Assembly (NCBI GenBank): GCA_965216695.1
Contig: OZ244212.1
Span: 2,976,001 to 3,040,000, forward strand
DNA length: 64,000 bases
From: G965216695 sp965216695
GTDB taxonomy: Bacteria > Pseudomonadota > Gammaproteobacteria > Pseudomonadales > Azotimanducaceae
Direction: 5' to 3'
Part shown: positions 1-9,400 of the stretch, piece by piece
Layout: each line of letters starts with the position of its first letter
Position numbering within the stretch: position 1 is the first letter of the stretch
Program-made: the position numbers and the translations under genes
Notes under the pieces: generated by a model
Seen by the model: the letters and a program-made list of their open reading frames with translations, nothing else
Database searches by the model: none
What the model was told of the DNA's origin: nothing

Positions 1-13
1 TCCCGGCGGGTTG

Positions 14-1816
14 ATGCCGCGGCGCATTCAGCAACTCGATCGAGGTGTCGCGGACCAGATCGCAGCGGGCGAAGTGGTCGAACGGCCGGCGTCGATCGTT
101 AAGGAACTGATCGAGAACAGTCTGGATGCGGGGTGCCGGCGGCTGCAAGTGGTCTGCAAGGGGGGCGGGGTGGACCGGGTGATGGTCCGCGACGACGGGC
201 GTGGCATTCATCCGGATGACATGTTGCTCGCGTTTCACCGTCATGCCACGAGCAAGATCGTCAGCGCCGGAGATCTGCTGGGCGTTGCGAGCCTCGGTTT
301 CCGCGGCGAGGCACTCGCAAGCATCGCGTCGGTGAGCCGCGTTCGCATGGTCTCACGGGTCGAAGACAATCCTGCCGGTCGGGTCTGTGAGGTGCACGGG
401 TCCGAACTCGTGGGCGAGGGGCTCGAGGCGCACGACGTGGGCACGACGGTGGAAGTTTCCGACCTCTTTTACAATACGCCGGCGCGTCGTAAGTTCCTCA
501 AGACTGAACGTGCGGAGCAGATGCAGATCGACCGCGTGTTCCGGCGGCTCGCGCTTGCCAACCCCGATGTGGACATGACGATGGAGGTTGGCGCGCGACG
601 GCCGCTGCATCTACCGGCCGGTCGAATCGACCATCGACTGGCGCGCGTTCTGGGCACCGACTTCCTGGATGCCCGGGTTGCCATCGACGAAGAGAGTCAC
701 GGCATCCGACTGCACGGCTGGGTTGGCTTGCCGACGCACAACCGCGCCCAGGCAGACCAGCAGTACTTCTATGTCAACGGGCGCGCGATCAACGATCGGC
801 TGATAGCGCACGCGGTGCGGCAGGCTTACCGGGACGTTCTGTTTCACGGTCGTCATCCGGTGTTCGTGTTGTACCTGGACGTTCCGCCGAACACGGTGGA
901 CGTGAACGTGCACCCCACGAAACATGAAGTGCGCTTTCGCGACGCCCGCAACGTGCACGATTTTTTGTTCGGCTCCCTCAACCGGGCGTTGCGCGCGGTG
1001 CGCCCGGACGCGCCGGTCGAGTCGGCAGTCGGCGCGCCCGTTGGGCAGCGCGGGCCGACCGCTCCCGCCGAAGCCTCAGGAGTCGCCGGCCTGCAGGCAC
1101 GACCCGCAGAACCCCGACAAGCGCATCTGGCGATGACTGCGGCAACCGCCCCGCGCAGTTTTGCCGAAGCACTCGCGCGCACGTCACCCCACGATTCGCA
1201 GACCGTGGTTATGGATGCAACCGCGGACGATGTGCCGCCGCTCGGGTACGCACTGGCGCAGCTTCACGGGGTGTACATCGTGGCCCAGAATGCGGACGGC
1301 CTTGTGCTGGTGGACGCGCATGCTGCGCATGAACGTATCGTATACGAACGCATGAAACGGCAGGCGGCAGCTGCATCGGTGACTGCGCAACGCCTGCTGG
1401 TGCCGGTGCGGATCGCGCTCGGTGATGCGGATCTGGACGTACTCGACGACGCCACGGCCCAGCTCGCGGAACTCGGGCTGATTGTGGAGCGGGCAGGCCC
1501 GGGCCTTGCAGTCGTGCGGGAAGTTCCAGCGGCGCTCGCCGATGGAGACGTTGCCGCACTCGTCCGCGACGTTGCGGCCGATCTGCATTCCGTCGGCGGT
1601 TCCGATCGAGTCCGGGTCGAACACGACCGGCTGCTGGCTACGATGGCGTGCCACGGCTCCGTGCGCGCCAACCGGCAGATGACGATGGCAGAAATGAATG
1701 CGTTGCTGCGTGAGATGGAGGTTACTGAGAACGCGGGGCAGTGCAATCACGGACGTCCCACCTATGCCGTCATGTCGCTTGCGGACCTGGACGCGCGGTT
1801 TCTTCGTGGGCAGTAG
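14..1816 (+). CDS. mutL: DNA mismatch repair protein MutL (endonuclease type)
   Basis: MutL couples mismatch recognition by MutS to strand incision. The N-terminal GHKL ATPase shows ENSLDAG, the DDGRGI motif, HATSKI and GFRGEALASI in the first 110 residues. A variable Pro/Ala-rich linker (about 330-400) leads to the dimerisation/endonuclease domain. Near residue 435 the sequence VDAHAAHERIVYE matches the metal-binding DxHAxxExxxxE endonuclease motif, and CHGSVRA and CNHGRPT supply the other site residues. E. coli MutL lacks this motif, so repair here is probably MutH-independent, as known for Pseudomonas. I chose ATG at 14; a TTG lies just before it at 11. About 600 residues is normal. The stop overlaps the region of the miaA start. 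Confidence 0.96.
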   Translation: MPRRIQQLDRGVADQIAAGEVVERPASIVKELIENSLDAGCRRLQVVCKGGGVDRVMVRDDGRGIHPDDMLLAFHRHATSKIVSAGDLLGVASLGFRGEALASIASVSRVRMVSRVEDNPAGRVCEVHGSELVGEGLEAHDVGTTVEVSDLFYNTPARRKFLKTERAEQMQIDRVFRRLALANPDVDMTMEVGARRPLHLPAGRIDHRLARVLGTDFLDARVAIDEESHGIRLHGWVGLPTHNRAQADQQYFYVNGRAINDRLIAHAVRQAYRDVLFHGRHPVFVLYLDVPPNTVDVNVHPTKHEVRFRDARNVHDFLFGSLNRALRAVRPDAPVESAVGAPVGQRGPTAPAEASGVAGLQARPAEPRQAHLAMTAATAPRSFAEALARTSPHDSQTVVMDATADDVPPLGYALAQLHGVYIVAQNADGLVLVDAHAAHERIVYERMKRQAAAASVTAQRLLVPVRIALGDADLDVLDDATAQLAELGLIVERAGPGLAVVREVPAALADGDVAALVRDVAADLHSVGGSDRVRVEHDRLLATMACHGSVRANRQMTMAEMNALLREMEVTENAGQCNHGRPTYAVMSLADLDARFLRGQ

Positions 1817-1818
1817 GG

Positions 1819-2778
1819 GTGCGCTGCATTGTCGTCATCACGGGTCCCACGGCGGCGGGTAAAACCGAGGTTGCGCTGGCGTTGGCCGAGCGTGCAAACG
1901 TGGCATTGATCAGCGTCGACAGTGCCCAGGTATACCGAGGAATGGACATCGGCACGGCCAAACCGCCTCCCGATGTGCTCGATATGTACCCGCACGCTCT
2001 CGTGAATATCCGCGATCCGGCACAAGCGTACACTGCGGCAGATTTCGTCGCCGACGCGGATGCAGCCGTGGAAGCGGCCTTCGCGCAGGGCAGGCTCCCG
2101 GTGTTGGTAGGTGGCACGATGCTGTACCTGAAAGCCTTTCGCGATGGGCTCGCTGAATTGCCGCCCCCAGACCCTCAAGTGCGCGCGGACGTAGTTGCCG
2201 ATGCAGACGCACGTGGTTGGCCGGCCCTTTACCGCGAGCTGGCGGCGGTGGACCCCGCGGCCGCGGCCCGCATCGACGCCGGAAATCGACAACGCATTGC
2301 CCGGGCGCTCGAGGTGTATCGATTGACCGGGCAGCCGATAAGCACCTTGTGGGCGAAGTCGCCTGGTCGCAGCGTGATGGAACGGCTTCGCGCCCGGATG
2401 GTCGAGTTTGCAGTGGCCGATATAGACCGCGGCGTACTGCATGCTCGCATCGAGGAGCGACTCACTCATATGCTGGACACCGGGTTCATAGACGAGGTCC
2501 GCCGACTGCGCGCACGCGGCGATCTGACGCCCGAACTGCCGTCGATGCGCGCAGTAGGTTATCGCCAGGTCTGGGCATTCCTGGCCGATGAATACGACCG
2601 CGCGGAACTGCGCGCGCGCGCGACCGCTGCGACGCGACAGCTTGCGAAGAAACAGTACACCTGGTTGCGACGTTGGACGCACGTGCGGTCATTGCCAGCA
2701 GGCGCGACGGGTGACGCGGTCGTTACGATTGCCGCCGCCGCCGACCTTGCATTATCGGGATCGGCTCGCCATAGTTGA
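1819..2778 (+). CDS. miaA: tRNA dimethylallyltransferase MiaA
   Basis: MiaA transfers the dimethylallyl group of DMAPP to N6 of A37 in tRNAs that read UNN codons. The P-loop GPTAAGKT lies about 10 residues from the start. ISVDSAQVYRGMDIGTAKP is the family signature, and further conserved blocks such as GGTMLYLKA and RAVGYRQVW are visible. The open frame extends upstream into mutL, but homologues start right before the P-loop. The GTG at 1819, two bases after the mutL stop, therefore gives a normal protein of 319 residues. The pair mutL-miaA followed by hfq is the standard gammaproteobacterial order, and miaA transcription commonly reads into hfq. Confidence 0.95.
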   Translation: MRCIVVITGPTAAGKTEVALALAERANVALISVDSAQVYRGMDIGTAKPPPDVLDMYPHALVNIRDPAQAYTAADFVADADAAVEAAFAQGRLPVLVGGTMLYLKAFRDGLAELPPPDPQVRADVVADADARGWPALYRELAAVDPAAAARIDAGNRQRIARALEVYRLTGQPISTLWAKSPGRSVMERLRARMVEFAVADIDRGVLHARIEERLTHMLDTGFIDEVRRLRARGDLTPELPSMRAVGYRQVWAFLADEYDRAELRARATAATRQLAKKQYTWLRRWTHVRSLPAGATGDAVVTIAAAADLALSGSARHS

Positions 2779-2904
2779 GGGCCGCGCAACGGGTAAGCTG
2801 ACGAACGGCTTGACGATCAGCCTGACACGACGATCTGCACGACGGATCGCGTAGAAGCTGGCAGAGGGCCGATAGGACCTACAGGACCGACCAGGAGAAC
2901 AACA

Positions 2905-3174
2905 ATGTCAAAAGGGCATTCGCTACAAGACCCTTATTTGAACGCCCTGCGCAAGGAACGTGTCCCGGTGTCGATCTATCTCGTAAACGGTATCAAGCTC
3001 CAGGGTCAGATCGAGTCGTTCGATCAGTTCGTGGTTCTACTGCGTAATTCAGTCAGCCAGATGGTCTACAAGCACGCGATATCCACGGTAGTCCCGTCCC
3101 GCAATGTGCGGCTCGCGCCTGCCAGTGGCAACAACGCGAACAACAACAATGCAGAGTCGTCCGATGATTCCTGA
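2905..3174 (+). CDS. hfq: RNA chaperone Hfq
   Basis: Hfq is the hexameric Sm-like protein that pairs small RNAs with mRNAs. The opening residues (GHSLQDPYLNALRKE), the Sm1 block (VSIYLVNGIKLQGQIESFDQFVVLL) read in parts, and the Sm2 motif YKHAIS are all present. The C-terminal tail is short, Asn-rich and ends in acidic residues, as in other gammaproteobacterial Hfq proteins where this tail controls RNA release. Length is 89 residues. A good ribosome site, AGGAG, lies at about 2892-2896 before the ATG. It sits between miaA and hflX as usual. Confidence 0.97.
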   Translation: MSKGHSLQDPYLNALRKERVPVSIYLVNGIKLQGQIESFDQFVVLLRNSVSQMVYKHAISTVVPSRNVRLAPASGNNANNNNAESSDDS

Positions 3175-3250
3175 TCGAATCTGATGCGGGGTGCGCCGGT
3201 TGCTCCCCGGAGCACGGCGTGCGGATCATTGATTCAATGGGAATCTCCCC

Positions 3251-4555
3251 ATGTTTTTCGAACGCCCGGATGAAGGACAGCGCGCCGTGCTGGTGCGCCT
3301 CGAACACGCCCGTGAACCCACTGGACCCCGAAGCCTCGATGAGCTTGCGGAGCTGGCCCGTGCCCGGTTGATCTATCCGGTCGCGCGTGTCGTTTCTCGC
3401 CGCAAGACGCCGCATCCGCGGTTCTACTTCGGTTCCGGTAAGGTCGACGAAATTCGCGATGCCATTGCGGCGTATCAGGCCGACCTCGTCGTTATTGACC
3501 ACGACCTGAGTCCGGGCCAGGGCCGTAACCTGGAACGTGCGCTCAATGTGCGCGTGCTCACGCGAACCGAACTCATTCTGGAGATATTTGCGGCTCGGGC
3601 GCGCACCTACGAAGGTCAGCTTCAGGTCGAACTGGCCCAGCTCGAACATGCGCAGACTCGGCTGGTGGGCGGCTGGACCCACCTGGATCGACAGCGCGGC
3701 GGCGGGGCCAACCTCCGGGGCGCCGGTGAAACGCAGCTCGAGATGGATCAACGTTTGCTGGCCGATCGGATCAAACGTGTGAGCGCGAAGCTCGAGCACG
3801 TGGCGCGTCGTCGGGCTCAGGGCAGGCGTCGGCGAAAACGCAGTGACACACCCACTGTGGCGCTGGTGGGGTACACCAACGCCGGTAAGTCGACGCTGTT
3901 CAACGCATTGACCGACGGCCAGGTGGAGGTGAAGGATCAACTGTTTGCGACGCTGGACCCGACGCTCAGACGGGTGGAACTCGCCGGTAACCGGCATGCG
4001 ATTCTGGCGGACACAGTGGGCTTCGTCAGCCGCCTGCCGCACGCGCTGGTGCGGGCGTTCCACGCAACGCTAGAGGAAGTGGAGAATGCGGACATGTTGA
4101 TCCATGTTATTGACGGCAGCGATCCGGATGCGCTAGCCCATGTCGATGATGTGTTGGGGGTATTGCGGGAGATCGACGCCGGCGACCTGCCGATGCTGTC
4201 GGTGGTGAACAAGTGCGATCGGGTCGAGGCACTGCCGCCGGAACTGGATGGCCCCGAAGTTGTCCATGTGAGTGCACTTGATGGAACCGGCCTCGACCGG
4301 CTTCGAGCGCGAATTGGCGAATTGCTCGGGACCTGGCAGACAGAACTGATGGTGGAAGTGCCGGCGCACCTCGGGCGAACGCGGTCCTGGATCTACGATC
4401 ATTGCGACGTCTTGTCCGAGGAGAGTGCGCCGTCGGGCGCGACCTGTCTTCGAGTGCGCGCGGACACGGCGCAACTCGGTCGGCTCGAAACCTTCGACGG
4501 CATCGTGTTGCGCCCCCTCAGGGGCGTCCCTAGAATCACGCTTCCGCCCATTTGA
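3251..4555 (+). CDS. hflX: GTPase HflX
   Basis: HflX is a ribosome-associated GTPase that splits stalled or heat-damaged ribosomes. The N-terminal HflX domain (about 1-200) carries the glycine-rich GGANLRGAGETQLE signature. The G domain begins with the P-loop GYTNAGKST near residue 208, followed by DTVGF (G3) and NKCD (G4). Length (434 residues) and position downstream of hfq fit the family. The ATG at 3251 is preceded by AATCTCCCC with little Shine-Dalgarno match, so the start rests on homology. Confidence 0.96.
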   Translation: MFFERPDEGQRAVLVRLEHAREPTGPRSLDELAELARARLIYPVARVVSRRKTPHPRFYFGSGKVDEIRDAIAAYQADLVVIDHDLSPGQGRNLERALNVRVLTRTELILEIFAARARTYEGQLQVELAQLEHAQTRLVGGWTHLDRQRGGGANLRGAGETQLEMDQRLLADRIKRVSAKLEHVARRRAQGRRRRKRSDTPTVALVGYTNAGKSTLFNALTDGQVEVKDQLFATLDPTLRRVELAGNRHAILADTVGFVSRLPHALVRAFHATLEEVENADMLIHVIDGSDPDALAHVDDVLGVLREIDAGDLPMLSVVNKCDRVEALPPELDGPEVVHVSALDGTGLDRLRARIGELLGTWQTELMVEVPAHLGRTRSWIYDHCDVLSEESAPSGATCLRVRADTAQLGRLETFDGIVLRPLRGVPRITLPPI

Positions 4556-4577
4556 AAAATATTGGAGCCTAACGCGC

Positions 4578-5708
4578 ATGGCGTGGAACGAACCCGGTAA
4601 CGGGAACAAGGACCCTTGGGGAAATCGCGGTGACCAAGGGCCCCCGGACCTGGACGAAGCTTTCCGCAAACTGCAGTCGCAGCTGTCCGGCATATTCGGC
4701 GGCGGTAGCGATGGCGGCGGCCGCTCCGGCGGTTTCAACGCGGGCATGTTCGGGCTCGCGGCCGTGGTTGCGCTGCTGGCGTACGGATTCTTCGGGTTCT
4801 ATCAGTTGGACGAACAGGAACGCGGCGTCGTATTCCGGTTCGGTGCCGTGCGTGAAAACGTCGTACCTCCGGGCCTGCACTGGAATCCTCCCATAGTCGA
4901 TGCGGTTCACAAGGTGAACGTCACGCGTACCAACGATCACGAACACCAGGCGTTGATGCTGACCGAAGATGAAAACATCGTCTCCGTCAGTCTGACGGTT
5001 CAGTGGGTGGTGAATAACGCGATCGAGTATCTGATCAACGTTCGCAGCCCGCGCTCCAGTCTGGATCACGCGACGGAAAGTGCGCTCAGGCACGTGGTTG
5101 GCAGTTCGGGTTTGGATCATGTGATTACGGACGGCCGGGAAGCGCTCGGGATCGAAGTGCAGGAACGGCTGCAGGCGTATCTCGATCGATACGGCACCGG
5201 CATTCGGATTGTAAAGGTCAACGTCAACGAGACATCACCACCCAATCAGGTACGCGACGCATTCAACGATGTGCAGAATGCGAAAGAAGACGAGCAGCGT
5301 TATATCAACCAGGCGAATGCGTACGCGGAGAGCATCATTCCCGAAGCGCGCGGTGAAGCCCAGAAGATCATTGAACAGGCGAATGCGTATCGTGATCAGG
5401 TCGTTGCGCGTGCCGACGGTGAAGCGCAGCGGTTCGAAAAGCTGTTAACGGAGTATTCGCTTGCGAAGCGCGTCACCCGGGATCGCCTCTACATCGACGC
5501 GATGGAATCGGTTCTGAGCCAGAGCTCCAAGGTGATGGTAGACGTTCAGGACGGCAACAATCTGATGTACTTACCGCTCGATCGGGTGCAAGGCCGCGGC
5601 GGTGTTGGCCGGGCGGCGGATGGCGCGATCGAAAGTGCGGCCAACGAAATTCTGCGCGCGGTATCGGAACGTTCGAATAGCGCACCGCGCGTGCGCGACA
5701 CGCGCTGA
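4578..5708 (+). CDS. hflK: FtsH protease modulator HflK
   Basis: HflK forms with HflC a large SPFH/prohibitin-type membrane complex around the FtsH protease. A Gly/Asn-rich, charged N-terminal tail (MAWNEPGNGNKDPWG) precedes one membrane segment (about 58-76), then the periplasmic SPFH domain and a C-terminal region rich in Ala/Glu/Gln helices. The open frame extends back into hflX, but the ATG at 4578 matches family N-termini and follows hflX by 22 bases. Length 376 residues. Translationally linked with hflC 10 bases downstream. Confidence 0.95.
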   Translation: MAWNEPGNGNKDPWGNRGDQGPPDLDEAFRKLQSQLSGIFGGGSDGGGRSGGFNAGMFGLAAVVALLAYGFFGFYQLDEQERGVVFRFGAVRENVVPPGLHWNPPIVDAVHKVNVTRTNDHEHQALMLTEDENIVSVSLTVQWVVNNAIEYLINVRSPRSSLDHATESALRHVVGSSGLDHVITDGREALGIEVQERLQAYLDRYGTGIRIVKVNVNETSPPNQVRDAFNDVQNAKEDEQRYINQANAYAESIIPEARGEAQKIIEQANAYRDQVVARADGEAQRFEKLLTEYSLAKRVTRDRLYIDAMESVLSQSSKVMVDVQDGNNLMYLPLDRVQGRGGVGRAADGAIESAANEILRAVSERSNSAPRVRDTR

Positions 5709-5718
5709 GGAAACAACG

Positions 5719-6582
5719 ATGCGAAACACGATTATTCTGGTTCTGTTGGCGCTCGTGGTACTGGGCGTGAGCAGTAGCGTCTATACGGTGCACGAAACCG
5801 AGCGCGCTATTTTGCTGCGTTTCGGCGCGGTGCGGGTGGCCGATGTGCAACCCGGTCTGCATTTCAAGTTGCCGATAGCGGAGACCGTGAAGAAGTTCGA
5901 TGCGCGGGTGCTTACCCACGACACGACACCGGAAACTTACTACACGCTGGAAAAGAAACCGCTGATTGTCGACTCCTTCGTGAAATACCGGATCAACGAT
6001 GTCTTGGACTACTACCGCGCCACATCCGGCGGCGAGTTGCTTGCGCAACGGTTGTTGTCGCAACGCGTCAGTGAGGGATTGCGTAACCAGGTGGGCCGGC
6101 GCGACATGCACGAAGTGATCAGCGGCGAGCGGGATCAGTTGATGCAGGAGATCACGGCCGACCTGAACCGGGAGATGCTCGCCAACTTTGGCGTGGAAGT
6201 GATCGACGTGCGCGTGAAGCGCATCGACCTGCCGCCGGAAGTTTCGGCCAAGGTGTACGAACGGATGAACTCGGAACGCGAGATCGAGGCGCGCCAGTAC
6301 CGGGCTACCGGGCAGGAGCTGTCGCTCGGGGTGCGCGCGGATGCGGAGCGTCAGACGGTTGTGATCGAGGCCGAGGCCTATCGCGAATCCGAGCAGATTC
6401 GCGGGGACGGCGACGCGCAGGCGGCGGCAATCTATGCGGCGGCGTACAACAAAGACCCCGAGTTCTATGAGTTCTACCGGAGCATCAACGCGTATACCAA
6501 AGTCTTTGGCAGCAAGGACGACGTGATGGTGATCGACCCCAACAGCGAGTTCTTCAAGTATCTGAAAAGCGATACGCGCTGA
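5719..6582 (+). CDS. hflC: FtsH protease modulator HflC
   Basis: Partner of HflK in the SPFH complex that restrains FtsH. The start MRNTIILVLLALVVLGVSSSVYTV is a membrane anchor, followed by ERAILLRFGAV and the SPFH domain, then a helical segment with repeated EAEAYRESE-type Ala/Glu residues. The longer open frame overlaps hflK; the ATG at 5719, preceded by GAGG, gives the normal 287 residues. The C-terminus (SEFFKYL) is typical of the family. Confidence 0.95.
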   Translation: MRNTIILVLLALVVLGVSSSVYTVHETERAILLRFGAVRVADVQPGLHFKLPIAETVKKFDARVLTHDTTPETYYTLEKKPLIVDSFVKYRINDVLDYYRATSGGELLAQRLLSQRVSEGLRNQVGRRDMHEVISGERDQLMQEITADLNREMLANFGVEVIDVRVKRIDLPPEVSAKVYERMNSEREIEARQYRATGQELSLGVRADAERQTVVIEAEAYRESEQIRGDGDAQAAAIYAAAYNKDPEFYEFYRSINAYTKVFGSKDDVMVIDPNSEFFKYLKSDTR

Positions 6583-6600
6583 GTTCGAGGCGAAAGCGCG

Positions 6601-6789
6601 ATGTCGCGCGACCTGCTGGTGGCGTTGTGCCTCGTGCTCGTGATCGAAGGCATGTTCCCGTTCATTGCCCCCCAACGTTGGCGCGACATGGTGGTTTCGT
6701 TGGCTGATGCAGAACCCAGTACGATTCGCACGGTGGGACTTGCCAGCATGTTGTGCGGAGCCGCGCTTCTTTACGTCGTGCGGGGATAA
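6601..6789 (+). CDS. DUF2065 (YjeT-type) small membrane protein
   Basis: Sixty-two residues with two hydrophobic segments (about 4-22 and 43-60) separated by the loop PQRWRDMVVSLADAEP. This is the DUF2065/YjeT layout, and the gene lies between hflC and hisZ as it does in many gammaproteobacteria. The function is unknown; the fixed position suggests a link with the HflKC complex, but that is inference. It starts 18 bases after the hflC stop. Confidence 0.85.
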   Translation: MSRDLLVALCLVLVIEGMFPFIAPQRWRDMVVSLADAEPSTIRTVGLASMLCGAALLYVVRG

Positions 6790-6828
6790 CAACGCAATGC
6801 GCGTAAGGAAAACTGGAAACCAGTCACT

Positions 6829-8028
6829 GTGATCCGGCGTCCCACATTGTTCTGGCGTTTACCCGACGGCGTCGACGACCTGCTGCCGCCCGACGCCTGG
6901 CGGCTGGAAACGCTACGCCGCCGCGTGCTTGACCTGTTCCGCTCACGGGGCTTTCAGTACGTAGAGCCGCCGCTGATCGAGTACGTGGATTCCCTGCTCG
7001 CTGCCAGCGGCGCGGATCTGGAATTGCAGACGCTCCGAACGGTGGATCAACGCTCCGGACGCCTGCTGGGCGTTCGCGCCGATATGACGTCGCAGGCGGC
7101 ACGGATCGATGCGCACCGCCTGCCGACCGACGGCGTGCAGCGGCTGTGTTACGCGGGTACGGTGGTGCGTGCGAATCCGGCGGGTGTTCTCGATACCCGG
7201 GTACCGTTCAAGGCCGGTGCGGAAATATTCGGTGCGCCGGATTTGGCGGCGGACGCCGAGGTGGTGCGGCTGATGGTGGAAACGCTTGCCGCATGCGAGC
7301 AGGACGACCCCGTACTGGTAGTCGGCCACATGGGCATCTTTCAGGCGCTGGTGGAAGAGCTGGCGCTGTCGGAAGAAACGGAAGCGACGCTGTTTGCAGC
7401 GCTGCAACGCAAGTCCTCCGGCGACATCGAAGCGCTGCTGGAACCGAGTGCAGTGCGCGATACGCTGGTGGCGCTGCCGGGCTTGATGGGCTCACCGGCG
7501 GTGCTGGACAGCGCGGAGCGCATCCTCGCGCCCGTGCCGAAAGCGCGCGGCGCGCTTGCGGCGTTGCGCGCGCTGGTGCAGGCGATCGAGCCGGCGCTTG
7601 CGGTGGAGCTGCGCGTTGATATTGCTGAGCTTGCGGGTTACGGGTATCACAATGGTCCCGTTTTCTCTGCGTTTCACCGCGACCATGGGTACGCGATTGC
7701 CCGGGGTGGCCGCTACGACGGCATTGGCGAAAGATTCGGACGGGCGCGGGCTGCTACCGGTTTCGACGTAAGCCTGCATCGACTCATCGGCAACACTGAT
7801 GATCGCGAGGAGTGGATCTGGGCGCCCCTCGTCGCCGACTCCGGCGCGCGCCAGGCAGCGATTGCTGCGCTGCGTGCGGACGGCGAAGTAGTGGTGCAGG
7901 CGCTCGACGCGGACGAGACTCCGCCGTCGGCATGTACGAAGGTTCTGATCCGTCGGGACGGACGGTGGCAGACGCAGCCGCTGACCCCCGGGATACCGGC
8001 AGGTACTGACACGACGGAAACGAAATGA
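6829..8028 (+). CDS. hisZ: ATP phosphoribosyltransferase regulatory subunit HisZ
   Basis: HisZ is a catalytically inactive paralogue of histidyl-tRNA synthetase that activates the short form of HisG, the first enzyme of histidine synthesis. The class II synthetase-like fold is recognisable from LPDGVDDLLPPDAWRLE, VEPPLIEYVDSLL and VRADMTSQAARI (motif 2 region). Length is 399 residues. The start is GTG at 6829. The position immediately before purA is the usual one in gammaproteobacteria and distinguishes it from true hisS. Confidence 0.93.
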   Translation: MIRRPTLFWRLPDGVDDLLPPDAWRLETLRRRVLDLFRSRGFQYVEPPLIEYVDSLLAASGADLELQTLRTVDQRSGRLLGVRADMTSQAARIDAHRLPTDGVQRLCYAGTVVRANPAGVLDTRVPFKAGAEIFGAPDLAADAEVVRLMVETLAACEQDDPVLVVGHMGIFQALVEELALSEETEATLFAALQRKSSGDIEALLEPSAVRDTLVALPGLMGSPAVLDSAERILAPVPKARGALAALRALVQAIEPALAVELRVDIAELAGYGYHNGPVFSAFHRDHGYAIARGGRYDGIGERFGRARAATGFDVSLHRLIGNTDDREEWIWAPLVADSGARQAAIAALRADGEVVVQALDADETPPSACTKVLIRRDGRWQTQPLTPGIPAGTDTTETK

Positions 8029-8059
8029 CGCAAACGTGGTGATTCAAACGTGGTGAATT

Positions 8060-9352
8060 ATGGGCCGTAGTGTGGTCGTCGTCGGGACGCAGTGGGGCGA
8101 CGAGGGGAAAGGTAAGGTCGTCGATCTGCTGACGGAAAAGGCGTCCGCCGTCGTGCGATTCCAGGGCGGACACAACGCAGGCCATACGTTGGTGATCGGC
8201 GGTGAGAAGACGGTGCTGCACCTGATACCGTCGGGCGTGCTCCGGCCGTCGGTCCGCTGCTACATCGGCAACGGGGTGGTCGTGGAGCCGCACGCGCTGA
8301 TGAAAGAGGTGCGGGCGTTGGAGGAACGGGGCGTGCCCGTGCGCGAACGGTTGACGATCAGTCCGGCGTGTCAGCTGATTCTGCCCCACCATGTTGCGCT
8401 GGACCTGGCGCGCGAGGAGGCGCGCGGCGAACACAAAATTGGCACGACCGGCCGAGGGATCGGACCGGCTTACGAGGACAAGGCCGCGCGCCGGGGTCTG
8501 CGCCTTGGGGATCTGCTGCACTGGCAGGAGTTTGCAGCCCAACTCAACGAGGTAATGGACTACCACAACTTCATGTTGACCAAGTACTACGACACGCAGG
8601 CAGTGAGCTTCGACGAAACGCTCGATCAGTGTGCAGCCGTGGCCTCCGAGATCACGCCGATGCTGGGCGACGTGGTAGGTCAGTTGCACGAGGCGCGCAA
8701 GGCGGGAGAAAACATCCTGTTCGAGGGTGCTCAGGGCGCGTTACTGGATGTGGATCTGGGCACGTATCCGTTTGTGACGTCGTCCAATACCACAGCGGGC
8801 GGGACTGCGGTGGGCAGTGGCTTCGGACCCCGTTATCTGGACTACGTGCTGGGCATTACCAAAGCCTATGCCACGCGCGTAGGCTCGGGACCTTTTCCTA
8901 CCGAACTGTTCGACGACGTGGGTAAGCGTCTGGGCGAACGCGGTCACGAATTCGGTGCCACCACCGGTCGGCCCCGCCGGTGCGGGTGGTTCGATGCAGT
9001 GGCGCTCGGACGCGCGGTGGAGATCAACAGCATCTCGGGTCTGTGCCTGACCAAGCTGGACGTGCTGGATGGTCTGGAGACGATCCGGGTGTGCGTCGGC
9101 TACGAAACCCGCGAGGGCGACGTGGGCGCGGCGCGCTTTTCCAGCGAGTATTACTCCAACATCGTGCCCGTGTATCGGGACCTGCCGGGGTGGAGCGAGT
9201 CGACGGTAGGCATTCGATCGATCGACGATTTACCAGGCAACGCCCGGGCCTACATCGACTGCATCGAGCAGGAGGTGGGTGCACCGATCGACATTATCTC
9301 TACGGGCCCGGACCGCGACGAAACGATCGTACTGCGGAATCCGTTTGGCTGA
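8060..9352 (+). CDS. purA: Adenylosuccinate synthetase PurA
   Basis: PurA condenses IMP with aspartate using GTP, the first committed step to AMP. The glycine-rich loop QWGDEGKGKVVD lies at residues 11-22, followed by FQGGHNAGHT, GIGPAYEDKAARRG and TTGRPRRCGW. The length of 430 residues is standard. The ATG at 8060 follows hisZ by 31 bases. A perfect inverted repeat lies just downstream (9371-9400). Confidence 0.97.
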   Translation: MGRSVVVVGTQWGDEGKGKVVDLLTEKASAVVRFQGGHNAGHTLVIGGEKTVLHLIPSGVLRPSVRCYIGNGVVVEPHALMKEVRALEERGVPVRERLTISPACQLILPHHVALDLAREEARGEHKIGTTGRGIGPAYEDKAARRGLRLGDLLHWQEFAAQLNEVMDYHNFMLTKYYDTQAVSFDETLDQCAAVASEITPMLGDVVGQLHEARKAGENILFEGAQGALLDVDLGTYPFVTSSNTTAGGTAVGSGFGPRYLDYVLGITKAYATRVGSGPFPTELFDDVGKRLGERGHEFGATTGRPRRCGWFDAVALGRAVEINSISGLCLTKLDVLDGLETIRVCVGYETREGDVGAARFSSEYYSNIVPVYRDLPGWSESTVGIRSIDDLPGNARAYIDCIEQEVGAPIDIISTGPDRDETIVLRNPFG

Positions 9353-9370
9353 CTGACGGGGTAATGAGGC

Positions 9371-9400
9371 CCTAGCAGGCTGTTTCAACAACCTGCTAGG
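9371..9400. terminator. Inverted repeat between purA and the convergent pseudopilin gene
   Basis: The arms CCTAGCAGG (9371-9379) and CCTGCTAGG (9392-9400) are exactly complementary, and TGTT/AACA inside the loop can extend the stem. It overlaps the stop codon of the minus-strand pseudopilin gene and follows purA by 18 bases. A hairpin between two convergent genes suits a bidirectional terminator, but no clear T-tract follows on either strand. Confidence 0.5.

Noticed and set aside
2810..2838. TTGACG as a -35 box of hfq
   Set aside because: The matching -10 position reads ATCTGC, too poor to call a promoter.
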